Below are positions 51,351-60,998 of a DNA stretch of 64,000 nt, in pieces; position 1 is the first letter of the stretch; each line of letters opens with the position of its first letter. The notes below the pieces were generated by a model that had not been told where the DNA came from, did not search any database, and saw only the letters and a list, made by a program, of their open reading frames with translations. Both the position numbers and the translations under genes were made by a program. Origin of the DNA: Lysinibacillus_B sp036662795 (GTDB taxonomy: Bacteria; Bacillota; Bacilli; Bacillales_A; Planococcaceae); assembly GCF_036662795.1 (NCBI RefSeq), contig NZ_JBAFWZ010000007.1, positions 62,001 to 126,000 of the forward strand. Direction: 5' to 3'.

Positions 51351-54300
51351 TTATGGCTTAACTGGCTTCTTGCCGTTGCCGTTTCCATGCCCAGGTTTGT
51401 TTCCATTCCCATTTCCTGGTTTGTCAGGCTTACCATTATTTGAAGCTGTCTTTTTAATCGTAATTGTTTTTGTTGTTTTATTGCCAACAATATCTTCCAC
51501 TTCGATCGTAAATTCATTATCTCCATCTACAAGGGCAAGCTCTAATGCAAGATCCTTTGTATAGCCCTTCATTGCATATGGCTCTGAAAGCTCTTTGTAG
51601 AATCTTTCATCTCCATTTACTGTAACACGAACCTCATCAAAGTTATCCTTAACTGTAATATTAACCGTTGCTGTTTGCTCTTTTGTATTTTTCACATAAT
51701 TATTTTTAATCGACAGAGTTGGAGCGGTTGTATCGACAATTACTTTACGAGCAATTTGCATTTCATTTTTGAATTCATCTATTGCTTTTACGCGGATATC
51801 TTGAACGCCATCTTTTAGAGTTAATGTGTGAGAGAAGTTCAAGCCGTCGAATGTAGCCTCTTGCTCATTTACTGTAACAGAAGTGATTTTCGATTCGTCT
51901 TCTACACGTCCAACTACGTCTACTAGACTAGTATTAAAGCCGTCAAAGAATTCCGGACTATCAATATAGATTACTGGATGATTCTTTTCAGGTGTACCAG
52001 TAACGTTGAACGGATACTCGGCTATGTTACGTGCAGCATCGACTACCTGCACTGTAATCTCGTCTTTCGGTGTTAATGGTGCAGTAATAATATATGAAGC
52101 TGTTTGAACCGTTAGTTTGTCTGAAATCGCCTTACCATTGACAAATACTTGCCAATATTCTACGCCTGTCCCACCTGTAGAGTCTGTAAAATCAGCAATA
52201 GATACTACATTTGTGGCTACATCAAATCCGACATCTGCACTTGGCGCCTTTGTATCAACTTTTACTGGATATTGAAGAGTCTGCCATTCAGCACCCTCGT
52301 AATCAATTACACCGCTTACCTGAAGTACATAATCCCCATCAGCTGCCAGCTTATTATTGATTTTCCCATCCCAGCCGTAATTTAAATTATACGTATAAGG
52401 GTTTGCCGTTGTATTTGTATAATGCTTACGTAATTCGTTCGCTGTACGAAGTGTACGTAACACTTTACCGTCTTTATCAAGAACCTGTACTTTAAATTCC
52501 TTTGCATTTCGGAATAGAGAGAAGACAGGAATCGCCTTATCACGAACGCCATCCCCGTTTGGAGAGAAGCCAAAGCGAGCAGAATCGAAATTGCCGCCAC
52601 CTGTAATAAAGCTGCCTTGCTCATCGGCTAGTGCAGTATAGCCCCAAAACGTTTTACTATCCCATGCAAAGTAGTCGAAAATTGGTGCATCATCCCACTC
52701 ACCATTAAATCCAAAGAAAGGAACAGTTAACGGTACATTACCAGTAACTTCTTCATTTGGATCTGTTAATGTGACAAATCCGTCCACGAAGAAGCCATTT
52801 GTATAAATCGAACTAAAGAAGCTAGCTATGTCCGTAGTGTCAACCGAAACTGTGATAGGTGCAGTTCCATTTGCAGGAATTGTAACAGTTTCTGGTGCTG
52901 TTACGTCAATATCTTCATCAGTTAATACGATTTGACCATACGTATTAGGTAGGTTCACAAATAGTCCATCGCCAGCGTTTACAGGAGCATCCATTTGAAT
53001 TTGTGTATGAACGTTGAAAGTTTTTTCTTCATCTGAATAGTTTTTCGCATTTAACGTAAAAGTGAACGTATTGTTTTTAATTTCTTTTAAGGCTACTTTG
53101 GGCTCATTTGTATTTTCGTTTGTTACAACAACATCTGTTGAAAGTGCATTGGCCAATTGCATTAAGCCCGAACCTTGACGGCGAGGGGAAACGTATTCAC
53201 CAGGGGCTAATTCCACTGGCGCAGACGTATTCATTAATAGATTTTTCGCTAGTTGAACACGATCAGAGCCTGATAAATTAAATTCTTGATCAATACGTTC
53301 TAGCACTAGTGTTGTACCACCTGCAACATGCGGAGCTGCCATTGAAGTACCACTCATTAAGCCGTATTGATTATCGTTTAAAGTCGAGAAAATATTACCA
53401 CCTGGTGCTGTAATTTCTGGTTTAAAGTCTAGGTTTGGAGTAGGACCCCAAGATGAGAAATCACTCATTTTGCCAGCATTTGCATTGGGTGTTTCTACAA
53501 AGTTTCCTTCGAATGATACTGTGACAGTGCTTCCATTCGTTAAGGCTGTCTTTAATGCCTCGCCATTTGTTTGAAGGGCAAACATATATGGAATTTTTAT
53601 CGCAGGATCTGAAGCCATATTTATTGTACCAGCGGCATTGTTATAAATAATAATCCCAGCTGCGCCAGCGGCTTGGGCGTTAAGTGCTTTATCTACGAAA
53701 GTGTATGTGCCGCGTTTAACCAATGCAATTTTTCCATTAACATCTTTTCCTGCAAAATCATCAGCACCACCTAGCCCAGCATCAACAAGCTCCATTGGTC
53801 CAGTGTAAGTTTTGATTGGATCTTGATCATTCGCTAATAAATAAAGTGCATCTCCCGCGTCTGTACCATCGATTTGATACGAGAAGCTATATGCTGTAAT
53901 TGTCTTATTTTCAAAAGAAGCAACGCCTAAAGAATGATGCGATACACTTGGTGAACCTGTTAAACCGTAATCCTGATTTTCAGCGTAAGGATAAAAATAG
54001 CCATTGCCATAAAATGCGGAGTTTCCAGCAGAAATCGCTACAAGTATACCGTTTTCTGTCGCTCGTTGTACGGCTTGCTGTTCTGGGTTATTGTCATCCA
54101 CAAAGCCTGCAGTTGCACCTAGTGACATATTAATTACATCAACGCCAAGTTTAATAGAGTCATCTATCGCTTTAATATAAATATCGCCGTAAGTAGAAGG
54201 GAAGCCGGGGTCGTTACCGAATACCTTTAACGCTAAAATTTGCGCTTCTGGGGCTACGCCTTTAATACCGCCATCTTCCTCGGATCCATTTGCTGCAACA

Positions 54301-55100
54301 GTACCACCGACATGCATCCCGTGCATTGTCGCATCAGGACCTAAATCTAATATTTGATTATTGCCATCCATATAGTTATAGCCGAACGGGACTTTTGCAG
54401 TATAGTACCCACCATTTTTGATAGAGCCGTTTGCTAATAGCCCGTCAACTTCTTCCTTTGTAATTTCAGCAGTAGAATTATCTGTTAACACCATATCTTT
54501 ATGGCTCGGATCAATCCCTGAATCGATTACCCCGACAACCATTCCTTCTCCACGGAACCCATATTCATTCCATGCTCGTTGTGCTTGAACAAGTTCCTTA
54601 GAATGGATCATTTCTGGTTTTTCAGTGGGTCTTTCGTACTCTGTCGATTCATAAACTGCCTTTACCCCGTTAGTAGCGGCAATTTTTTCAACATATTTAG
54701 CCTCAACCTCTGCTGAAAACCCATTAAATACAGTTGTAAAGTTTTCTAAAATTTCAATAGAAGGAGCAACTGATTCAACTGAATTTTGAACATTAGCTTG
54801 TTCAGTTGTAATCTTACTTTCTAGCATTTTACGCTCTGAAACTCGTAAATCTTTGTAAAGTACACCTTTCTCAGTTGCTTGTTCAATTGTAGGTGCACCT
54901 TCAAGCTCAACAATAATTCGGACCTTTTCTTCCGGGTTTTCTGGATTTTCAAGCGTTTCCGGAATCGTCGTATTTGGTTTGGATACCTCAATAGGTGGCT
55001 TGTCTATACTTAGACCGGCGCTTTGCATACCAAATGCTGCTGAGCTAAATGACAACATTAAAATCATTATCAATAGCATCGCTTTTCTAAATTTCGCCAA
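51351..55100 (-). CDS. Secreted subtilisin-like serine protease with PA and Ig/Fn3-like domains (Vpr/lactocepin type)
   Basis: The 1249-residue preproprotein has a signal peptide (about residues 1-24), an I9-like propeptide (about 60-155) and an S8 catalytic domain with Asp193 (VIDSG), His260 (HGMHVGG), oxyanion Asn360 (SAGN) and Ser586 (SGTSMAAPH). A PA insert lies at about 430-530. Several beta-sandwich (Fn3/Ig-like) repeats run from about 640 to 1215. The tail is Gly/Asn/Lys/Pro-rich, with no LPxTG anchor. It resembles B. subtilis Vpr and lactocepins but is larger than Vpr. The start is TTG at 55100 with GAGGAGGGA 6 bases upstream. It probably degrades extracellular protein. Confidence 0.93.
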   Translation of the reverse strand: MAKFRKAMLLIMILMLSFSSAAFGMQSAGLSIDKPPIEVSKPNTTIPETLENPENPEEKVRIIVELEGAPTIEQATEKGVLYKDLRVSERKMLESKITTEQANVQNSVESVAPSIEILENFTTVFNGFSAEVEAKYVEKIAATNGVKAVYESTEYERPTEKPEMIHSKELVQAQRAWNEYGFRGEGMVVGVIDSGIDPSHKDMVLTDNSTAEITKEEVDGLLANGSIKNGGYYTAKVPFGYNYMDGNNQILDLGPDATMHGMHVGGTVAANGSEEDGGIKGVAPEAQILALKVFGNDPGFPSTYGDIYIKAIDDSIKLGVDVINMSLGATAGFVDDNNPEQQAVQRATENGILVAISAGNSAFYGNGYFYPYAENQDYGLTGSPSVSHHSLGVASFENKTITAYSFSYQIDGTDAGDALYLLANDQDPIKTYTGPMELVDAGLGGADDFAGKDVNGKIALVKRGTYTFVDKALNAQAAGAAGIIIYNNAAGTINMASDPAIKIPYMFALQTNGEALKTALTNGSTVTVSFEGNFVETPNANAGKMSDFSSWGPTPNLDFKPEITAPGGNIFSTLNDNQYGLMSGTSMAAPHVAGGTTLVLERIDQEFNLSGSDRVQLAKNLLMNTSAPVELAPGEYVSPRRQGSGLMQLANALSTDVVVTNENTNEPKVALKEIKNNTFTFTLNAKNYSDEEKTFNVHTQIQMDAPVNAGDGLFVNLPNTYGQIVLTDEDIDVTAPETVTIPANGTAPITVSVDTTDIASFFSSIYTNGFFVDGFVTLTDPNEEVTGNVPLTVPFFGFNGEWDDAPIFDYFAWDSKTFWGYTALADEQGSFITGGGNFDSARFGFSPNGDGVRDKAIPVFSLFRNAKEFKVQVLDKDGKVLRTLRTANELRKHYTNTTANPYTYNLNYGWDGKINNKLAADGDYVLQVSGVIDYEGAEWQTLQYPVKVDTKAPSADVGFDVATNVVSIADFTDSTGGTGVEYWQVFVNGKAISDKLTVQTASYIITAPLTPKDEITVQVVDAARNIAEYPFNVTGTPEKNHPVIYIDSPEFFDGFNTSLVDVVGRVEDESKITSVTVNEQEATFDGLNFSHTLTLKDGVQDIRVKAIDEFKNEMQIARKVIVDTTAPTLSIKNNYVKNTKEQTATVNITVKDNFDEVRVTVNGDERFYKELSEPYAMKGYTKDLALELALVDGDNEFTIEVEDIVGNKTTKTITIKKTASNNGKPDKPGNGNGNKPGHGNGNGKKPVKP

Positions 55101-55525
55101 AACATTCCCTCCTCATCTTCTAAAACTATGAAAGTCTAAATAGAGTAAACGTAAAGAATAGAGTATGTTGCTATATTTGAAGAAGTATTTATTGATATGA
55201 AGTCTACATTTATTCTATTTATTTATTCGTATGCATAGTTAGTAGGCTTTCATGCTTATTTCGTGAAGGGAAACTATATAAAAGGAAAATAATCATATGA
55301 TTTAAAAAGTAAATCTGTAAAAAGGTTCATTATAGAATATCGAAATATAGAATTTATGGGGGTAGAAATTACGATTTTGTGATACGTGTCGACTAATCCT
55401 AATCCTTGATATATCGACAAATAATAATAGTTGAGTATTTTGTCTTTGTTAGATTGATTGATACTTTTGTGTGCTGAAATATTATATTTTTTCTATTCTA
55501 AATAATTAGTTTATTATTTAATACC

Positions 55526-55552
55526 TAAATAAATAATTCCTATTACCGATAA
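55526..55552 (+). promoter_or_regulatory. Sigma-D (motility) promoter of the chemoreceptor gene
   Basis: TAAA (55526-55529), exactly 15 bp, then ACCGATAA (55545-55552) matches the sigma-D consensus TAAA-N15-GCCGATAT in 10 of 12 positions. It lies 52 bp before the chemoreceptor ATG. The rest of the 55101-55525 gap is very AT-rich and shows no other feature I can support. Confidence 0.78.
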
Positions 55553-55604
55553 TTGTTAAAGTGATTATGTTTTAAAGTAATGAAAGAGAAGGTGTTATAT
55601 TTAC

Positions 55605-57596
55605 ATGTTTAAATCTGTGAAAACGAAAATTATCATCACAGTTATGTTGCTGTTTTTAATTGGGACGTCCATAATGACTGCAATTAGTAGCACTCAAGTC
55701 AAAACTACTACGGAAAAAAGTGCTATTTCTGCTAGCGAAACGTTAGTGAAAGAAATGAGTTTCTCTATACATAATTTTCTTGGTCAATATGGCAAGGGGA
55801 TTGAGCAGTATTCTGCATCCTCCTCGATAATGGAATTTGTTAGTTCGAAAGGAAATACCGGAACAACATCCATTGACATTGAACAAGAATTTAGAAGCTT
55901 TTTAAGCTTATACAACGATGCTTCATCAATTTATATGGCGCTTCCTACAAAAGAAATCCATATTTTCCCTGAAGCTAATTTTGCAGATGATTATGACCCA
56001 ACAAAGCGTGAATGGTATCAAAATGCAGTTGCTCACCCGGATAGGATTCAATGGTCTAACCCATACACTGACGCGGTAACGGATGAACTGATAGTGACAC
56101 TTTCTAAAGCGATTAAACAGAATAATGAAGTTCTAGGTGTCCTTGCACTTGATATCCAGCTTTCCGCATTAGCAAGCCGGATTGAGGATAAAGATGTAGG
56201 CTATCGCGGTTTTCCTATGGTATTGGATACTGAAGGTACAGTAGTAGCCCATCCTTACAGCAATGGAGAAAATTTCATGGAAATGTCCTTCATCGCAGAT
56301 ATGTATAAAGAAGGTAATGAACAAAAGGTTTCTCGATACAATTTCGAAGGGGTAGACTATGTAAATGTTTATACGACACTACCCGATCTTGGCTGGAAAA
56401 TAGCTGCTATTTATCAGGAAAAGAATATTAATGAGACAGCAGATCACCTAATGAATTCAATGTTAATTGTAGCCCTCATTACAATGTTTATTATTTTTAT
56501 TGCATTGTATTTTACAATTAGTCGAACGATACAACCTATTGGTAGGTTGAAATCACTTATGAATGCCGTATCCCAGGGCGATTTAACGGTTCATTCGGAT
56601 ATTAAGACTAAGGATGAGATTGGAGAGCTAGGGGCTAATTTCAACACGATGATTGAAAATATGCATGCTATTATTACTGTTGTTAACAATTCAGCCTCAA
56701 ATGTTCGTGCGAGCTCTGAAAGCTTGAGTGCAGTTGCTGAAGAAACAAGTGCATCAAGTAATGAAGTTGCGCTTGCTGTTACGGAAATAGCAGAAGGTGC
56801 ATCAAAATCAGCAGAGGATGCTGAAGTCGTAACAGAACGTGCCCATCTTCTTGGTCAGCAAATTAATGAAATTACAACTAAAGCAAGTATCATGTCAGAT
56901 ATTGCAACGAAAGCAGGCGACATGAATGCGAATGGACAAGGGCAGATGCAACAGCTGAAGCTATCATTTAGTGATTGGGAAACTAATTTGCATGGTATGT
57001 CTGAAGTAGTAAGTATGCTTGAAACGAAAGTAAAGGCAATCGGAGGCGTCATGGAAACGATTACCGAAATCTCAACGCAAACAAATCTACTAGCATTGAA
57101 TGCTAGTATTGAAGCCGCACGTGCAGGTGATCATGGTAAAGGATTTGCAGTCGTTGCCGAAGAGGTACGTAAACTCGCTGAACAATCCGCTCGTTCTACT
57201 GAAGAAGTCAAAGTAACGGTTCATGAACTACAAGCAGAATCTAGACTAGTGACGCAGCAAATGAATGAAACGCGTGAAAACTTCCAACGTCAAGTTACAG
57301 TTGTTAACAATACTGAACTTACTTTTGGCGAAATTTCGAAATTAATGGCAGATATGCAGGATTCAATTGATTCAGTCTATAATGAAATTCAAAAAGTTGC
57401 GGTACACAAGGATAATGTTGCTGAGACGATTCAAACGATGGCAGCCACATCTCAAGAAACAGCCGCCGCTTGTGAAGAGGTAAGCGCCTCAACAGATGAA
57501 CAGCTTCGTGCTATCGTTTCCGTTTCGACAGCGGCAGAAACTTTAACAGATTTGAGTGAACAATTAAACAGGGCTGTTAATCGCTTTAAAGTGTAA
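55605..57596 (+). CDS. Methyl-accepting chemotaxis protein with dCache sensor
   Basis: This is a 663-residue transmembrane chemoreceptor: membrane helix 1 (about 8-29), extracellular dCache_1 domain (about 35-278), helix 2 (about 284-306), HAMP (about 307-360) and a long signalling coiled coil. The hairpin tip reads EISTQTNLLALNASIEAARAG. In the sensor, R135, W137, Y138, Y154 and D156 resemble the amino-acid-binding dCache pattern, so an amino-acid ligand is a reasonable inference. AGAAGGTG precedes the ATG. A sigma-D promoter links it to the motility regulon. Confidence 0.94.
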   Translation: MFKSVKTKIIITVMLLFLIGTSIMTAISSTQVKTTTEKSAISASETLVKEMSFSIHNFLGQYGKGIEQYSASSSIMEFVSSKGNTGTTSIDIEQEFRSFLSLYNDASSIYMALPTKEIHIFPEANFADDYDPTKREWYQNAVAHPDRIQWSNPYTDAVTDELIVTLSKAIKQNNEVLGVLALDIQLSALASRIEDKDVGYRGFPMVLDTEGTVVAHPYSNGENFMEMSFIADMYKEGNEQKVSRYNFEGVDYVNVYTTLPDLGWKIAAIYQEKNINETADHLMNSMLIVALITMFIIFIALYFTISRTIQPIGRLKSLMNAVSQGDLTVHSDIKTKDEIGELGANFNTMIENMHAIITVVNNSASNVRASSESLSAVAEETSASSNEVALAVTEIAEGASKSAEDAEVVTERAHLLGQQINEITTKASIMSDIATKAGDMNANGQGQMQQLKLSFSDWETNLHGMSEVVSMLETKVKAIGGVMETITEISTQTNLLALNASIEAARAGDHGKGFAVVAEEVRKLAEQSARSTEEVKVTVHELQAESRLVTQQMNETRENFQRQVTVVNNTELTFGEISKLMADMQDSIDSVYNEIQKVAVHKDNVAETIQTMAATSQETAAACEEVSASTDEQLRAIVSVSTAAETLTDLSEQLNRAVNRFKV

Positions 57597-57632
57597 AGAT
57601 ACTTAGCGTCTGTACTAATATCTATTATTTGA

Positions 57633-57676
57633 AAAAAATGAGGGCATTTCTTGATACGAATTCAAGAAATGCCCTC
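57633..57676 (-). terminator. Convergent terminator between the chemoreceptor and DUF2252 genes
   Basis: A perfect 15-bp stem GAGGGCATTTCTTGA (57640-57654) / TCAAGAAATGCCCTC (57662-57676). The A-run at 57632-57638 gives a U-run for the minus-strand DUF2252 transcript. The plus-strand side has only a mixed AT tail, but the hairpin may stop both. Confidence 0.88.
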
Positions 57677-57684
57677 TCATATAA

Positions 57685-59019
57685 TTATTTAAAATCCTCA
57701 TTAACCCATTGGCAAAATAGCTTGTAGTCATGGTTTACTTGTTCTTTATAGGAGCTCGCAACAAAAACAACTTGTGCACAGAACATGTCGAAATTATCCC
57801 CTATAGAGGATAATATTTCCTTCTCGCATTCATGAGAAAATAATTCATTTTCAGTGTCGACATCGGCGCGGGCATGTATTTTTGCTGTAACTTTTCCCAT
57901 AATTTCTAGCGTTTCATCAAAGTTTTCTGGCGTTATTAATTGCTCTGCTTTTACTTTCTTTTTAAAAGGAGAGCGTTCACGCACATAGAAATCCCTGCCG
58001 TCTATTGAGAAATAGCCTAAATATGGATCCTCTAAATGGTGCATTGCCTTTTGTGTTTCTACTACGCGTTTACCTTGATGCTCATACTTCTCCCAAAATT
58101 GATCATGATAAGGTAAAAAATATGCAGGAATCGGGGAGCGAACTTCTTTAACCTCTAAGACTAAATCATCTAATCCATGTGCATCCTTCGCACCTTCGAT
58201 TAAAATATAGTATCGATCCAATCCTATAGATGCAGTGCCAGTACCGTGTTTTCTGGCTATATCTTTAATTGTATAAAAAGAGATATCCTTTTTATCTTCC
58301 GTATCCAGTGAATTAAAATATGCTTCGGTTAAGGATTCAAGTGTATTTTGTTCTCGTTCACTTACAGGTTGGATTTCGTCGGACCAGCAAAAAACACGCT
58401 GATTAGCTTCATTGATATAGGTGATATCTTTTAATAAATGATCCCTTTGTCTTTTGGCTAGCTTCTTTAATATTTTTTTAACAGGACCTTTTGTATTTTC
58501 TTTAGTAAAAGTCAGTGTTACAGGATTATCTTTTTCTTTTTTGAATCTTTTAAGCTGGCTATAGTATGCATGGATGTAATTGTCTATTCGTTGCTTTTGA
58601 TCCTCAACGGTAAGTCCTTGTGCCTCGCAATACAGGGCAATACTAACCGACATACGAAGTACATCATATAAATACGAGCCAACATATCCTTCATCAAAAT
58701 CATTCACATCATAAACAATTTCGCCTAATTCATTTTGAAATGCACCGAAATTATCCATATGCAGATCCCCTTGAATCCATGTAGGCTTATCCTCATCTGT
58801 ATGAAATGAAAAAGGGATTTTCGTTATGTCGTAATAAAATAAGTAGGCACTGCCTCTAAAAAAACGGAACGGACTTTCCATCATCTTGGCATACTTACTT
58901 TTTCTCTTATCTATGTCCAATTTCATACATTGGTCATCAAACTCATTTAAAATTGTTTCGATAATATGCTTTCTAAGTACTTCTCTTGTGTTTTTGACCC
59001 GATCTAATAATAATTCCAT
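57685..59019 (-). CDS. DUF2252 family protein (kinase-like motifs)
   Basis: The 444-residue protein matches the DUF2252 family, which has no established function. Typical segments are FRFFRGSAYLFYYD, WIQGDLHMDNFGAFQN (GDLH at 84-87) and YDVNDFDEGYVGSYLYD (D107). The GDLHxxN and DFDE motifs resemble the catalytic and metal-binding loops of aminoglycoside/choline-kinase-fold enzymes, so a phosphotransferase activity is possible. ATG at 59019 was chosen because GGGAG stands 8 bases upstream. An in-frame ATG at 59034 has no ribosome site and is the alternative. It is a single-gene unit with its own terminator. Confidence 0.85.
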   Translation of the reverse strand: MELLLDRVKNTREVLRKHIIETILNEFDDQCMKLDIDKRKSKYAKMMESPFRFFRGSAYLFYYDITKIPFSFHTDEDKPTWIQGDLHMDNFGAFQNELGEIVYDVNDFDEGYVGSYLYDVLRMSVSIALYCEAQGLTVEDQKQRIDNYIHAYYSQLKRFKKEKDNPVTLTFTKENTKGPVKKILKKLAKRQRDHLLKDITYINEANQRVFCWSDEIQPVSEREQNTLESLTEAYFNSLDTEDKKDISFYTIKDIARKHGTGTASIGLDRYYILIEGAKDAHGLDDLVLEVKEVRSPIPAYFLPYHDQFWEKYEHQGKRVVETQKAMHHLEDPYLGYFSIDGRDFYVRERSPFKKKVKAEQLITPENFDETLEIMGKVTAKIHARADVDTENELFSHECEKEILSSIGDNFDMFCAQVVFVASSYKEQVNHDYKLFCQWVNEDFK

Positions 59020-59128
59020 TCGCTCATCTCCCATGTTATTTATTCATGTAAATGAAGATTCATGTTGTTATTGTTATTATACAACTTTGCTAGTGGAAAA
59101 TTTTACTTTTATTAGGATGCAGACGATT

Positions 59129-60808
59129 TTACTTCTTTTTTAATTGTAATATGATGTTTTCGTCAGGTGTGACAAATAGTGTTTTTTGTTCAAAATAAAT
59201 GACAAAGCCCGGTTTAGAACCATTTGGCTTCTTTACCTGTCGAATTTCTGTATAATCAACCGGGACAGAAGAGGACTCGCGTGCTTTACTAAAATAGGCG
59301 CTAAGTATAGCCGCTTCCCGTAATGTTGTTTCATCAGGATTAGCGTCATGAATCACAACATGTGAGCCGGGAATATCCTTCGTGTGTAACCAAATATCGT
59401 TCTTTTTTGCAAGCTTGAATGTTAAATAGTCATTTTGCTTATTATTTTTTCCGACAGAGATAGTAATGCCGGTTGAAGATATAAATTTCTCTGGCTCTGG
59501 CTTTGTTGGCTTTTTCTTTTTCCTTGAAGCGCGTAGGCGAAGATAGCCCTGTTCTGCTAATTCCTCACGAATCTCTTCAATATCTGACGGTGCTGCTTGT
59601 TGAACTTGCTGAGCGAGCATTTCGAAATAAGAAATTTCATCCTCTGTTTTTAGTTTTTGCTCTCTAATCATCACAAGTGCATTTTTCGCTTTATTATATT
59701 TTGTGTAATAGCCCTGTGCATTTTCAATTGGTGTTTTTCGAGGGCTTACGGGAATCGTTACTTTTTCACCTGTGTAGTAGTTTTCGACAGTGACCTTCTC
59801 CACGCCTTTTTCGAATTGGTAAAGGTTCGCCATTAACAGCTCACCGTATAATTGAAATTGGTCTAGCTTGCTTGCTCTTTCGTAATCCCCATGGAGCTTC
59901 TTCAATTTTAACTTTAATTTATCAAGCTCGTTTGAAAGCCAACGTTCTAAATCTCCAGCTTGCTGTTTAACGCGGTCACGTTCAGCGCGAGCAAAAAAGA
60001 CGCGGTCTAGCAATGTGCTTAAATTTGGATACTGTGTTTCGTTTCCAGCTAAATGGGTTAAGCTTGTTGGAGAAAAATAAGTTTTTCCTTCTTTTTCTAT
60101 ATACGTTGGTTGTTTCGCAGTAATAACTTCATCCATAAATGTACGGGTTAGTTCGACAATATCGCCTTGCCGTAAACGATGCGTTAATTCGTTGGCATGC
60201 AGTGGAGAAAAACCAATAAAATGATTCATAATATCCTTTGCTGTGACATCACCTGCAAAAAACGCACGTAAATTCTCATCGGTTGTATTATTAATATGCT
60301 GTTTGTTTTGAGCTGGTGGCTCTATATACGTTTGACCAGGCAGTACGGTACGATAACTATTTATCGAAGGAGGTAAATGCTTTAAACTATCGATAATTTT
60401 ATCGTTTTCAGCATCAATTAGTATAAGGTTACTATGACGCCCCATAATTTCAATGATTAGCTTTCGATGGACACTGTCTCCGATTTCATTTTTGCTATCA
60501 ATTCCTAGTGTAATAATTCGTTCTCCGCTTGTATTCTGTATCGCTGAAATAAATCCTCCCTCAATATGTTTACGTAAAAGCATGCAAAACATAGGGGGTT
60601 CTGCAGGGTTTTCAACAGAATGCTGGGTAAGATGTACACGCGCATAAGAAGGGTGTATAGAAATTAATAATTTATGATTTTCTCCCTTTGTACGTATATG
60701 TAATATTACCTCGAGTGCATTCGGCTGGTGAATTTTTGTAATACGTCCTGATAAAAGCTGCGATAGTTCATTCGTCATCGCGCTTGTGAATAATCCGTCA
60801 AATGCCAT
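59129..60808 (-). CDS. rqcH: RqcH (NFACT family ribosome quality-control factor)
   Basis: RqcH, the bacterial Rqc2/NEMF homologue, binds obstructed 50S subunits and adds C-terminal alanine tails to stalled chains with tRNA-Ala. The 559-residue protein has NFACT-N (MAFDGLFTSAMTNEL, GRITKIHQPN, PPMFCMLLRKH), helix-hairpin and coiled-coil middle parts (about 270-430) and a C-terminal NFACT-R domain (NDIWLHTKDIPGSHVVI). Formerly such proteins were annotated as fibronectin-binding. The place beside yicC and gmk matches B. subtilis yloA. It starts at ATG 60808 on the minus strand, divergent from yicC. Confidence 0.94.
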   Translation of the reverse strand: MAFDGLFTSAMTNELSQLLSGRITKIHQPNALEVILHIRTKGENHKLLISIHPSYARVHLTQHSVENPAEPPMFCMLLRKHIEGGFISAIQNTSGERIITLGIDSKNEIGDSVHRKLIIEIMGRHSNLILIDAENDKIIDSLKHLPPSINSYRTVLPGQTYIEPPAQNKQHINNTTDENLRAFFAGDVTAKDIMNHFIGFSPLHANELTHRLRQGDIVELTRTFMDEVITAKQPTYIEKEGKTYFSPTSLTHLAGNETQYPNLSTLLDRVFFARAERDRVKQQAGDLERWLSNELDKLKLKLKKLHGDYERASKLDQFQLYGELLMANLYQFEKGVEKVTVENYYTGEKVTIPVSPRKTPIENAQGYYTKYNKAKNALVMIREQKLKTEDEISYFEMLAQQVQQAAPSDIEEIREELAEQGYLRLRASRKKKKPTKPEPEKFISSTGITISVGKNNKQNDYLTFKLAKKNDIWLHTKDIPGSHVVIHDANPDETTLREAAILSAYFSKARESSSVPVDYTEIRQVKKPNGSKPGFVIYFEQKTLFVTPDENIILQLKKK

Positions 60809-60956
60809 TGTTCATTCCTCTTTCATTCTTAGCTTTTTTTTCTACACCATTCTATAAGTTGTTGTCAGTTTAATCTCTCTTATGATAGCATTTTTTATTA
60901 TGGTTGAGGATGTTTACATATTTCTATAAATCAATCGTCATAATCCTCAAATCATA

Positions 60957-60965
60957 TGCTATAAT
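60957..60965 (+). promoter_or_regulatory. Extended -10 promoter for the yicC-gmk-rpoZ unit
   Basis: TGCTATAAT (60957-60965) is a perfect TGnTATAAT extended -10, 33 bp before the yicC start. The -35 region is weak, as is usual with extended -10 sites. Confidence 0.6.
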
Positions 60966-60998
60966 TGGGACAGTATGTATAGAAGGATGTGACGAACC

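Noticed and set aside
55101..55525. A small gene or further element in the AT-rich gap between the subtilase and chemoreceptor genes
   Set aside because: No open frame with a ribosome site and no significant hairpin was found; only promoter-like AT-rich DNA is present.
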